DNA from: a virus
DNA length: 61,499 nt
Virus record (IMG/VR): IMGVR_UViG_3300034198_020069
Coordinates: 1 to 61,499 of that record
Reading direction: 5' to 3' (one strand)
Shown in pieces: positions 44,387 through 49,668 of this stretch; position 1 is the first letter of the stretch; the number at the start of each line of letters is the position of its first letter. The notes beneath the pieces are model-generated. The model was not told the DNA's origin. It did not search any database and saw only the letters and a list, made by a program, of their open reading frames with translations. The translations under genes and the position numbers were made by a program.

Positions 44387-45154
44387 TTATTCTAAATTAT
44401 TTAACAAATTTCGCAATCCTTCACTTTTCATAGAACTCAAAACTTTTTGTTTTACTGGAGTTTTTTTCTCTGTTGAAGATTCTTCAACTTTTGTAACTTT
44501 CACATTACCAAATTTTCCATTCCATGTTCTTTCAAATTCAATACGAGCCGCCATCAAATCCGCAAAATGTAAAATATAAATTAAAGCATTCCTAGGTTTT
44601 TGTTCAGGCATAAATGTATGTAAATACTTTTTATTAGCTTCATCATATAAACCATCATGGGTTTGAATTGCTAACATCTCATTAAAAGTATATTGAATTC
44701 CATGTTTTTGAAGTAAATATAATCCTCTATCAGGTACTGATGCAAAGGCTAAAGAATCATTAAACATGTAATCTTCTCCTAATTTATTACGCCTCCATTC
44801 ATCAGTTTGAGGAATATAAGCTTCATGATTTTCATCACCCATTTTACCTAAATCATGATTTAAGGCTGAAAAAATCATTTCTTCATAAGTGAAACCTGAA
44901 GTATCTACTCCCATTTCTTCCCATATATCATATTGTTTAATAACACATTTAATAACTCTATTAACATGTTCAATATAACCCCCTGGAAAAGCATTATGGT
45001 ATTCTTTTTTATGGGCGGCGGGCATAAACATTAACCTTTCTTGATATTGATTATAAAAATTCAAGAGTTTTTGCTTCCTTTCTCCAGTTATATAGTTATT
45101 TACATAACCTATAAATTCATCCCAATTATTCTTAATTTGCTCAGCATTTAACAT
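44387..45154 (-). CDS. HD-domain phosphohydrolase
   Basis: 255 residues. H63 (GGYIEHVNR), H100-D101 (SALNHDLGK) and a later TYNE/THDGLYD region supply metal ligands of the HD superfamily. The C-terminal 40 residues are a Lys/Ser-rich tail. HD proteins in phages hydrolyse nucleotides or signalling molecules; the substrate cannot be told from sequence. A hairpin terminator follows. Confidence 0.8.
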   Translation of the reverse strand: MLNAEQIKNNWDEFIGYVNNYITGERKQKLLNFYNQYQERLMFMPAAHKKEYHNAFPGGYIEHVNRVIKCVIKQYDIWEEMGVDTSGFTYEEMIFSALNHDLGKMGDENHEAYIPQTDEWRRNKLGEDYMFNDSLAFASVPDRGLYLLQKHGIQYTFNEMLAIQTHDGLYDEANKKYLHTFMPEQKPRNALIYILHFADLMAARIEFERTWNGKFGNVKVTKVEESSTEKKTPVKQKVLSSMKSEGLRNLLNNLE

Positions 45155-45171
45155 AACTTTAATTTTAAGTA

Positions 45172-45345
45172 TTAATCTCTACGTTGAATCATTGATTTAA
45201 TTTGCTCAAGAGTTTCTTCACACTGGTTTAAAACTTCTTTAAAATGCTCAGTGGTAGTGTCAGGACGAGTAAGCATAACATACATCGTTTTAAATTTCCC
45301 TTCTAATTTTTCAATTTTAGTTGTTATCAAATCTACATTTTTCAT
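45172..45345 (-). CDS. small hypothetical protein (57 aa)
   Basis: The frame begins MKNVDLITTKIEKLEGKFKT and ends IQRRD. It is helical and coiled-coil-like with regular Leu/Ile spacing. It fills the gap between the HD gene and its promoter-like sequence, with start and stop fitted neatly to the neighbours. No family is recognised. Confidence 0.6.
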   Translation of the reverse strand: MKNVDLITTKIEKLEGKFKTMYVMLTRPDTTTEHFKEVLNQCEETLEQIKSMIQRRD

Positions 45346-45349
45346 AATT

Positions 45350-45381
45350 ACAATATATTAAATTTTTTCTATAATACCAAA
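45350..45381 (-). promoter_or_regulatory. weaker early-type promoter
   Basis: TTTG and, exactly 20 bp later, TATATTGT on the minus strand, 5 bp before the start of the 57-aa gene. The upstream box lacks the usual GGC extension and the -7 box departs from TAnnTTTA, so this is a weaker member of the family. Confidence 0.45.
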
Positions 45382-45382
45382 T

Positions 45383-45766
45383 TTAAATTAAATCTATGAT
45401 TTTTTTCAATAAAATACATTTTTCATATTCCTCATATTTTTCAAAAAATTCTATAGAATCATTTAAATGTTTTTTTAATGAAATTTTCATATTCTTATTT
45501 ATACCCAAATAAATTTTTAATTGATCTAAATTAATATCTTCTAAAAAAGAAAAAGCTCTATTGAAGATAATATAAGACTTGATTAAATCAACTTTATCTT
45601 TATCCCCATCTAAAGCTTTTTCTATAAGAGATTGTAGATCCTTTCTAAAATTAAGGGCATTCTCAAAATTTTTTAATTTATAAGCTATTGTATTTGTAAT
45701 ATCAATAACAGGATCAAATTCAGGTTCCTCAGAAAATAAATCAAATATTTTATTTACTTGTAACAT
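45383..45766 (-). CDS. helical protein (127 aa)
   Basis: It begins MLQVNKIFDLFSEEPEFDPV and is all helical. The C-terminal HLNDSIEFFEKYEEYEKCIL segment is faintly like a UVR motif, but I would not assign it. It has a late-type element upstream and a terminator 20 bp further up, so it starts its own transcript. Confidence 0.55.
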   Translation of the reverse strand: MLQVNKIFDLFSEEPEFDPVIDITNTIAYKLKNFENALNFRKDLQSLIEKALDGDKDKVDLIKSYIIFNRAFSFLEDINLDQLKIYLGINKNMKISLKKHLNDSIEFFEKYEEYEKCILLKKIIDLI

Positions 45767-45768
45767 AT

Positions 45769-45777
45769 TGATAAATA
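45769..45777 (-). promoter_or_regulatory. late promoter-like element
   Basis: The minus strand reads TATATTTATCAATATG, with the ATG of the 127-aa gene included; it follows directly on the T-tract of the terminator at 45786-45801. Confidence 0.4.
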
Positions 45778-45785
45778 TAAAAAAA

Positions 45786-45801
45786 GGGGTTTTAAAACCC
45801 C
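45786..45801 (-). terminator. terminator of the tRNA/lipoprotein transcript
   Basis: The palindrome GGGGTTTTAAAACCCC is followed by a T-run on the minus strand, just after the lipoprotein stop. It closes the transcript that contains the first tRNA block. Confidence 0.8.
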
Positions 45802-45805
45802 TATT

Positions 45806-46015
45806 TTAGTTAATGATCATTTCTACATTTGAAGAATCTAAAAGTATAGAATCAGTTGAAAGAGAATCTGTAAAAATATCTGATGTGTCTTCTAAATCTA
45901 AAACCTCAGTAGAATCTTGAATAGAAGTTTCTTCATTCACCGACGTACAATCACAAGCTGTTAAAGTACTAACTAACATAACTCCAAATAGAGTTTTAAT
46001 AAAATTTGTTTTCAT
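45806..46015 (-). CDS. small lipoprotein
   Basis: 69 residues from the ATG at 46015. A longer frame upstream reads through tRNA T-arm sequence and is rejected. A Lys-containing N-terminus, hydrophobic stretch (TLFGVMLVST) and lipobox LTAC at about residues 18-21 mark a lipoprotein signal. The mature part is acidic Ser/Asp/Thr-rich. It might act at the envelope, for example in superinfection exclusion or as an outer spanin; this is inference. Confidence 0.75.
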   Translation of the reverse strand: MKTNFIKTLFGVMLVSTLTACDCTSVNEETSIQDSTEVLDLEDTSDIFTDSLSTDSILLDSSNVEMIIN

Positions 46016-46017
46016 AG

Positions 46018-46090
<73 letters not shown>

Positions 46091-46099
46091 TAAATTTTG

Positions 46100-46172
46100 A
46101 GCAGGTAGTCAGAATCGAACTGACATCCGAACATTGGAAGTGTCCTATAATAAACCATTATACGATACCTGC
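46100..46172 (-). tRNA. tRNA-Gly(UCC)
   Basis: Acceptor GCAGGTA pairs with TACCTGC; anticodon loop CTTCCAA; T-arm GTCAGTTCGATTCTGAC; discriminator T as usual for Gly. Ten bases separate it from the previous tRNA. Confidence 0.93.
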
Positions 46173-46189
46173 AAAATTACCTCGATTTC

Positions 46190-46446
46190 AAGTTAAAATC
46201 AAGGATTAGTTACATCGGTTTCTTTCGCTGTTTCAAGAACCTGTTACACTTCTGCTATAAAACCCGGCAAGTCTACTTGGTAGGAATGACTTATTTCCTA
46301 TTTACCCAACGAAGAGTATTTTAATTATAATAACTCATATAATCTATAAATTTACAAATTCTGCCTTTATTATAACTTTCAGTTACCACCTCTTATTAAC
46401 TGGATTACTTTAAAGCTGTAATCTAACTTTGAATTCTTCAATTCAT
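46190..46446 (-). ncRNA. structured gene-free stretch N1, candidate stable RNA
   Basis: 257 nt between tRNA-Gly and tRNA-Thr with no coding frame. Complementary arms include GATTAC/GTAATC (6 bp), TAGGAA/TTCCTA (6 bp), TTATAATAA/TTATTATAA (9 bp), GAATT/AATTC and a terminal 9-bp hairpin with one G-U pair near the Gly tRNA followed by a short T tract. No T-arm signature, so it is not a tRNA. Similar stretches recur at 46.6, 46.8, 48.8 and 52.3 kb. Confidence 0.5.
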
Positions 46447-46448
46447 TG

Positions 46449-46522
46449 AGCTGATGATAGGAATCGAACCCACAACCCTCTGAGTACAAATCAGACGCTC
46501 TACCAAATTGAGCTACATCGGC
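46449..46522 (-). tRNA. tRNA-Thr(UGU)
   Basis: Anticodon loop TTTGTAC, stem TCTGA/TCAGA. Acceptor GCCGATG pairs with CATCAGC with one C-A mismatch. T-arm GTGGGTTCGATTCCTAT with G-U pairs. Slightly degenerate but a full fold. Confidence 0.88.
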
Positions 46523-46528
46523 TTATTG

Positions 46529-46603
46529 CGGTTCTAACGGGATTCGAACCCGTGACCTCCCGCGTGACAGGCGGGCGTTGTAAACCAACTCTACTATAGA
46601 ACC
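46529..46603 (-). tRNA. tRNA-Asp(GUC)
   Basis: Acceptor GGTTCTA/TAGAACC perfect; GC-rich anticodon stem CCCGC with loop CTGTCAC; T-arm ACGGGTTCGAATCCCGT; discriminator G as in Asp. Confidence 0.94.
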
Positions 46604-46606
46604 ATG

Positions 46607-46722
46607 TGATAATTTTTAAACTGACGCCAGAATTATCAAAACTGTGCCGATTACGATTCGGTGACCATTTGAGCTGTTCTTATGAGAAGCTTGTCTATCT
46701 TACGATCCTTGATCAAAGGCAA
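46607..46722 (-). ncRNA. structured gene-free stretch N2, candidate stable RNA
   Basis: About 116 nt between tRNA-Asp and tRNA-Cys. Four hairpins follow one another: TGATAATT/AATTATCA (8 bp, with an inner CTG/CAG), CCGA/TCGG, TTCT/AGAA nested in AGC/GCT, and CCTT/AAGG. No frame and no T-arm. It is comparable in position to the unexplained stable RNAs C and D of the T4 tRNA cluster. Confidence 0.45.
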
Positions 46723-46725
46723 TTG

Positions 46726-46800
46726 TGGAAGTTATGAGAATCGAACTCACCTCAAACTGATTGCAAATCAATCTCGCCAAACCTTGGTATATGAACCCCC
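46726..46800 (-). tRNA. tRNA-Cys(GCA)
   Basis: Acceptor GGGGGTT pairs with AACTTCC with two G-U pairs; anticodon loop TTTGCAA; T-arm GTGAGTTCGATTCTCAT. A complete fold. Confidence 0.88.
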
Positions 46801-46802
46801 AA

Positions 46803-46916
46803 TCAAAAGATAGCTTATAACGTCCATATTACCCCGTTATAAGAAGTGACGACCAGTCAAGTTATGGATCTTACTTTACGTTGCCTGCAACAGGTGCCAC
46901 TTACTTCTATCTTTTT
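46803..46916 (-). ncRNA. multi-branched structured RNA N3, candidate
   Basis: A closed structure of about 111 nt between tRNA-Cys and tRNA-fMet. The outer stem AAAAGATAG/CTATCTTTT (46805-46813 with 46907-46915) is perfect over 9 bp. Inside are CTTATAACG/CGTTATAAG (9 bp), AAGTG/CACTT (5 bp) and CCTG/CAGG. The hexamer-plus CAGGTGCCA recurs in the RNA at 48.8 kb. No tRNA signature. The nested perfect stems argue for a real RNA. Confidence 0.6.
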
Positions 46917-46918
46917 TG

Positions 46919-46992
<74 letters not shown>

Positions 46993-47035
46993 ATATTTTT
47001 ACCATACATATTATCAATGAACAATTTTTTATTCG

Positions 47036-47109
47036 TACTCTCGACGGGACTCGAACCCGCAAGCTTCACAGTGAAAGTGTGATGACCTAACCCATTAGTC
47101 GACAAGAGC
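47036..47109 (-). tRNA. tRNA-Glu(UUC)
   Basis: Anticodon loop CTTTCAC with stem CACA..; T-arm GCGGGTTCGAGTCCCGT; acceptor GCTCTTG pairs with CGAGAGT through G-U ends. Discriminator A. Confidence 0.88.
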
Positions 47110-47118
47110 ATATATTTG

Positions 47119-47190
47119 CTGAGGTGGGGAATTTCGAAATCCCGACATCTTGATTAACAGTCAAGCGCTCTGCCTCTGAGCTACACCTCA
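47119..47190 (-). tRNA. tRNA-Asn(GUU)
   Basis: Acceptor TGAGGTG/CACCTCA perfect; anticodon loop CTGTTAA; discriminator G. The T-arm is GGGATTTCGAAATTCCC with one mismatch at the loop end. First tRNA after the promoter at 47250-47283. Confidence 0.9.
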
Positions 47191-47249
47191 ATTTAATGTT
47201 ACAAAATCATTAACTTTTATCCAATTCATCTTATTTTCTTATTATAATA

Positions 47250-47283
47250 TAAATATATGAATCAAATTTTAAATAGCCAAACT
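47250..47283 (-). promoter_or_regulatory. early promoter for the Asn-to-lipoprotein tRNA block
   Basis: GTTTGGCTA, 20 bp, TATATTTA on the minus strand, overlapping the stop of the RNase H-like gene. It lies about 60 bp before tRNA-Asn. It is nearly identical over 45 bp to the element at 49591. Confidence 0.78.
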
Positions 47284-47756
47284 TATTTTTGAAAATCTGC
47301 TCTAATTATATGATCTGATGCTTTTGAAGCAATTTGTTCTTCAGGTTTAACTGTAGCTTTAAATCCTAATGATGTTACCCATCCTTTAGAAGCCGCCACT
47401 AATTTATATGAATCTTCAAATTCATCACTATTATAATCTAGATCAATTGAATGTATTTTTAACGGAGTATTATGGGTAATAAATTGAGCTACTTCAACAG
47501 ATAGTTCAACTTCTTTCCATAGTTTAGTCCAAAAATCCTTAATTATAGGCATTTTAACTCTACTATAAAGTATATGGCCTCCTCTAGAACCTAATCTTAA
47601 TACTACAGTTGTAACATAAACTGTTTCAATTCCAATATTCTGAGAATCAGTTCCTATATGTATAGAAACATCAGGGTACTTTTGAACATAATCTAATATA
47701 TATTGAATTAGATTTATAGGTTTTAGATTAGTATAACTTTTAAATACATGATTCAT
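47283..47756 (-). CDS. RNase H-like protein (YkuK/DUF458)
   Basis: 157 residues. SIHIGTDSQNI near 31-41 is the first strand with the catalytic-type Asp, followed by TVYVTTVVLRLGSRGGHILY and later KIHSIDLDYN and ATVKPEEQIASKASDHI. This is the YkuK-type RNase H fold. It sits within the tRNA cluster, which makes an RNA-processing role attractive, though that is inference. Its stop overlaps the next promoter. Confidence 0.75.
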   Translation of the reverse strand: MNHVFKSYTNLKPINLIQYILDYVQKYPDVSIHIGTDSQNIGIETVYVTTVVLRLGSRGGHILYSRVKMPIIKDFWTKLWKEVELSVEVAQFITHNTPLKIHSIDLDYNSDEFEDSYKLVAASKGWVTSLGFKATVKPEEQIASKASDHIIRADFQK

Positions 47757-47772
47757 TTTTAAAACAATTTAG

Positions 47773-47859
47773 CGGAAGACAATGGAATCGAACCATATCC
47801 CTTTTTAGGGGGATGCATTTCTTAGCAGGAAATCTTATCGCCTTGATAATTTATCTTCC
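47773..47859 (-). tRNA. tRNA-Ser(GCU)
   Basis: Class II tRNA with a long variable arm (CATCCCCC paired with GGGATA region). Anticodon loop CTGCTAA between TTTC and GAAA. Acceptor GGAAGAT/GTCTTCC. Discriminator G, as in Ser. Confidence 0.88.
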
Positions 47860-47865
47860 AATTTG

Positions 47866-47947
47866 CGGAGGTCAAGAGACTCGAACTCTTACAGCTGTTA
47901 CACCCTAGCGGTTTTCAAGACCGTGTACCACTCCTTTGGGGACCTCC
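47866..47947 (-). tRNA. tRNA-Ser(UGA)
   Basis: Acceptor GGAGGTC/GACCTCC perfect; anticodon loop CTTGAAA; long variable arm; T-arm AAGAGTTCGAGTCTCTT; discriminator G. Confidence 0.92.
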
Positions 47948-47952
47948 TTTTG

Positions 47953-48024
47953 GGTGACTAAGCAGAGTCGAACTGCCATATACTTCATCCACAGTGAAGC
48001 GCTTTACCATTAAGCTATAGTCAC
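47953..48024 (-). tRNA. tRNA-His(GUG)
   Basis: Acceptor GTGACTA/TAGTCAC; anticodon loop CTGTGGA; discriminator C, the His identity element that pairs with G-1. Confidence 0.92.
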
Positions 48025-48026
48025 AG

Positions 48027-48097
48027 TTACCCGGGGAAGATTCGAACTTCCATACTTAGAGCCAAAATCTAAGGTCCTGCCATTAGACGACCGGGTA
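48027..48097 (-). tRNA. tRNA-Gln(UUG)
   Basis: Acceptor TACCCGG/CCGGGTA; anticodon loop TTTTGGC; T-arm GGAAGTTCGAATCTTCC. Discriminator A. Two bases from tRNA-His. Confidence 0.9.
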
Positions 48098-48103
48098 ATA
48101 ATG

Positions 48104-48295
48104 TTATTTATATTTCTTTACAAATGTTTTCTCTTTACAAATATCACAATGTTGTGGTGGTAACCATTTTTCCCCTTTACATGATTTCCACTCATCTTCT
48201 GAAAATTCAGAGCCTGTTTTTAAAATTCTACTACAATTGGAACAAACTAAAGCAAACATTCCTGAATTAAATTTGAATTTAACTTTATTTTTCAT
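48104..48295 (-). CDS. small zinc-ribbon protein (63 aa) within the tRNA cluster
   Basis: ATG at 48295 gives MKNKVKFKFNSGMFALVCSN; an upstream in-frame ATG lies in tRNA-Pro and is rejected. CSNCSRIL and CDICKEK form a CxxC...CxxC zinc site. It is wedged between tRNA-Gln and tRNA-Pro and so is transcribed with them. Function is unknown; RNA binding is possible. Confidence 0.7.
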   Translation of the reverse strand: MKNKVKFKFNSGMFALVCSNCSRILKTGSEFSEDEWKSCKGEKWLPPQHCDICKEKTFVKKYK

Positions 48296-48297
48296 AG

Positions 48298-48371
48298 TAG
48301 GGATGATAGGACTCGAACCTACAACCGCCGGTTCCCAAAACCGGCATTCTAACCAATTGAAATACATCCCT
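48298..48371 (-). tRNA. tRNA-Pro(UGG)
   Basis: Acceptor AGGGATG/CATCCCT; anticodon loop TTTGGGA with stem CCGGT; T-arm GTAGGTTCGAGTCCTAT. The D-arm is unusual (TTTC...GAAT). Confidence 0.88.
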
Positions 48372-48377
48372 ATATTG

Positions 48378-48452
48378 TATTGATAGATGGACTTGAACCA
48401 TCGACCTTCACATTATCAGTGTGACGCTCTAACCAAACTGAGCTATATCAAT
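48378..48452 (-). tRNA. tRNA-Ile(GAU)
   Basis: Acceptor ATTGATA/TATCAAT; anticodon loop CTGATAA; T-arm GATGGTTCAAGTCCATC; discriminator A. Confidence 0.93.
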
Positions 48453-48457
48453 ATTTG

Positions 48458-48543
48458 TGGGCGAGGTGGGATTCGAACCCACTGCGTTTCTTATGTAGTA
48501 GATTTACAGTCTACCGCCACTCCGCCATCGTAGCCGCTCCCCC
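48458..48543 (-). tRNA. tRNA-Tyr(GUA)
   Basis: Class II with a variable arm of about 14 nt. Anticodon stem GTAGA/TCTAC, loop CTGTAAA. T-arm GTGGGTTCGAATCCCAC. Acceptor GGGGGAG pairs with CTCGCCC with one G-G mismatch, and position 8 is C rather than U, so it is somewhat degenerate. Confidence 0.82.
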
Positions 48544-48554
48544 ATTTCATTTTG

Positions 48555-48627
48555 CGTAGATGGGAGGACTCGAACCTACAACCCTTGGTTTTGGAGACCA
48601 ATACTCTACCAATTGAGCTACACCTAC
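48555..48627 (-). tRNA. tRNA-Trp(CCA)
   Basis: Acceptor GTAGGTG/CATCTAC; anticodon loop CTCCAAA with stem TTGGT; discriminator G as in Trp. The T-arm is GTAGGTTCGAGTCCTCC with one mismatch. Anticodon CCA, not UCA, so it would not be a dedicated UGA decoder. Confidence 0.9.
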
Positions 48628-48632
48628 GTTTG

Positions 48633-48706
48633 TCTTTCCTGATAGATTCGAACTATCGACATCTTCTTTGTAATAGAAGCACTCTAACCAACTGAGCTAA
48701 GGAAAG
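48633..48706 (-). tRNA. tRNA-Val(UAC)
   Basis: Acceptor CTTTCCT/AGGAAAG perfect; anticodon loop ATTACAA; T-arm GATAGTTCGAATCTATC; discriminator A. Confidence 0.92.
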
Positions 48707-48711
48707 TACTG

Positions 48712-48785
48712 TGACCCTGGAAGGATTTGAACCTTCAACTCCCACATTAAAAGTGTGGTACTCTAACCAATTGAGTTACAGAGTC
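48712..48785 (-). tRNA. tRNA-Lys(UUU)
   Basis: Acceptor GACTCTG/CAGGGTC with one G-U; anticodon loop CTTTTAA with stem CACA; T-arm GAAGGTTCAAATCCTTC. Confidence 0.92.
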
Positions 48786-48868
48786 GTATGTTCCTTATTC
48801 TCTTACCCTTTTATTTCGGAACGCACCTGCTTATCTTTAAATACGAGTTTTTCAAGGGTACAGGTGCC
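48786..48868 (-). ncRNA. pseudoknot-forming RNA N4, candidate
   Basis: The arms interleave: GTTCC/GGAAC (5 bp), TACCCTT/AAGGGTA (7 bp) and GCACCTG/CAGGTGC (7 bp). The last two cross, in the order a-b-a'-b', which is a pseudoknot topology. The 5' end on the minus strand, TGGCACCTG, also occurs in RNA N3. It starts right after a possible promoter at 48869-48897 and runs into tRNA-Lys. Confidence 0.55.
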
Positions 48869-48897
48869 ATTTTATTTAATATTTACCAATATGTCAA
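48869..48897 (-). promoter_or_regulatory. sigma70-like promoter candidate for RNA N4
   Basis: The minus strand reads TTGACA, 17 bp, TAAAAT, followed within 7 bp by the start of the pseudoknot RNA. This spacing is E. coli-like and differs from the early family elsewhere. Chance occurrence in AT-rich DNA is possible. Confidence 0.35.
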
Positions 48898-48906
48898 AGA
48901 ACAAAA

Positions 48907-48931
48907 AACCCGACTTTTTTATGGTCGGGTT
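48907..48931 (-). terminator. terminator after a 27-residue peptide gene
   Basis: Perfect 8-bp stem AACCCGAC/GTCGGGTT followed by TTTTTTGTTCTTT on the minus strand. It ends the short transcript started at 49045-49077. Confidence 0.88.
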
Positions 48932-48954
48932 CTTAAAGTTATTTTTAATTCACT

Positions 48955-49038
48955 TTATTCTCCCAACCAAAACATTCCCCATACCGGATAAAAATCCTTT
49001 TGCGAAATATTTTGTGTATGAATATTATATGTTTTCAT
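48955..49038 (-). CDS. 27-residue peptide with its own promoter and terminator
   Basis: The frame starts MKTYNIHTQNISQKD and ends WGMFWLGE, then TAA. The -7 box of an early promoter lies 7 bp before the ATG and a strong terminator follows 24 bp after the stop, so the unit is a single tiny gene. The aromatic C-terminal half (Phe, Tyr, three Trp/Phe pairs) is notable. I know no homologue. Confidence 0.55.
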   Translation of the reverse strand: MKTYNIHTQNISQKDFYPVWGMFWLGE

Positions 49039-49044
49039 TTGTTA

Positions 49045-49077
49045 TAAATATACTAAACTTTTTTTTCTTAGCCAAAC
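49045..49077 (-). promoter_or_regulatory. early promoter for the 27-aa peptide
   Basis: GTTTGGCTA, 20 bp from TTTG, then TATATTTA on the minus strand, 7 bp before the ATG of the peptide gene. Confidence 0.75.
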
Positions 49078-49096
49078 TTATTTACTTTTCTTTTTG

Positions 49097-49170
49097 TACC
49101 CTCATCTGGGTTCGAACCAGAAACCTATTGCTTAGAAGGCAATCGCTCTATCCAATTGAGCTATGAAGGC
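49097..49170 (-). tRNA. tRNA-Arg(UCU)
   Basis: Anticodon loop CTTCTAA, stem TTGC; T-arm CTGGTTCGAACCCAG; acceptor GCCTTCA/TGAGGGT with G-U pairs. It reads AGA/AGG, frequent in this AT-rich genome. Confidence 0.9.
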
Positions 49171-49178
49171 AATTTTTG

Positions 49179-49252
49179 TACCCTATACAGGAGTCGAACC
49201 TGTAAAATTTTGATTCTAAGTCAAACGCGTCTGCCAATTCCGCCAATAGGGC
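49179..49252 (-). tRNA. tRNA-Leu(UAG) with short variable loop
   Basis: Acceptor GCCCTAT/ATAGGGT; Leu-type D-arm GCGGAATTGGCAGACGC; anticodon loop CTTAGAA; T-arm ACAGGTTCGACTCCTGT. The variable region is only about 5 nt, where Leu tRNAs normally have a long arm. Confidence 0.88.
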
Positions 49253-49257
49253 TTTTG

Positions 49258-49332
49258 TACTCCGAGTGAGATTCGAACTCACATAAAAACACATCTTAAG
49301 TGTGTCGCGTCTACCTGTTTCGCCATCGGAGC
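49258..49332 (-). tRNA. tRNA-Leu(UAA) with short variable loop
   Basis: Acceptor GCTCCGA/TCGGAGT; Leu-type D-arm; anticodon loop CTTAAGA; T-arm GTGAGTTCGAATCTCAC. The variable loop is 5-6 nt, as in its neighbour, whereas the other Leu(UAA) at 52129 has a normal long arm. Confidence 0.88.
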
Positions 49333-49338
49333 GTATTA

Positions 49339-49371
49339 TAAATACACTATCTTTAAATTAAAATACCAAAC
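49339..49371 (-). promoter_or_regulatory. early-type promoter for the Arg-Leu-Leu tRNAs
   Basis: GTTTGGTA, exactly 20 bp, then TGTATTTA on the minus strand, 7 bp before tRNA-Leu(UAA). The -7 box has TG for TA. It overlaps the end of the 70-aa gene. Confidence 0.55.
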
Positions 49372-49570
49372 TTAAATCAGAAGTATTTTTTACTTTTTCA
49401 AAAACTCTATGAGCTTCAACTCCTGACATAAAATATTTCCGTAACCAAATCTCTAGAAAATGAGAATCGATTTCATCAACTTTAACATCTGAGTCAAAGT
49501 ATTTAGAAGCATATGAAAAATTCATATTTTCTAAAACTTTTACCACTTTTGATTTTTTAATTACTTTCAT
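49358..49570 (-). CDS. small early protein (70 aa)
   Basis: It begins MKVIKKSKVVKVLENMNFSY; helical and basic at the N-terminus. The middle, SHFLEIWLRKYFMSGVEAHR, looks like a compact helical domain. It has a strong early promoter 20 bp upstream. Not recognised; small early genes often modulate host functions. Confidence 0.6.
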   Translation of the reverse strand: MKVIKKSKVVKVLENMNFSYASKYFDSDVKVDEIDSHFLEIWLRKYFMSGVEAHRVFEKVKNTSDLSLVF

Positions 49571-49590
49571 CTCACTTTCTTATTATAATA

Positions 49591-49623
49591 TAAATATATG
49601 AATCAAATTTTAAATAGCCAAAC
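49591..49623 (-). promoter_or_regulatory. early promoter for the 70-aa gene
   Basis: GTTTGGCTA, 20 bp, TATATTTA followed by ATTATAATAAGAAA. It shares about 45 bp almost exactly with the element at 47250. Confidence 0.8.
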
Positions 49624-49633
49624 CAAAAGAAAA

Positions 49634-49659
49634 AACCCCAAACTTTTCAGAATGGGGTT
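49634..49659 (-). terminator. terminator after the DUF932 gene
   Basis: Stem AACCCC/GGGGTT with a 14-nt loop, followed by a T-rich tract on the minus strand, 10 bp beyond the gene's stop and directly before the next promoter. Confidence 0.7.
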
Positions 49660-49668
49660 CAAATAAAT

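Noticed and set aside
243-45766. Wholesale reassignment of UGA in this phage.
   Set aside because: Structural genes, including the 1986-codon tail gene, are open without internal UGA, and UGA ends several genes in ATGA overlaps (for example 17850, 22967, 24594, 26150).
46190-46446. Group I intron within a tRNA.
   Set aside because: Both flanking tRNAs are complete and no exon halves or conserved intron core could be recognised.
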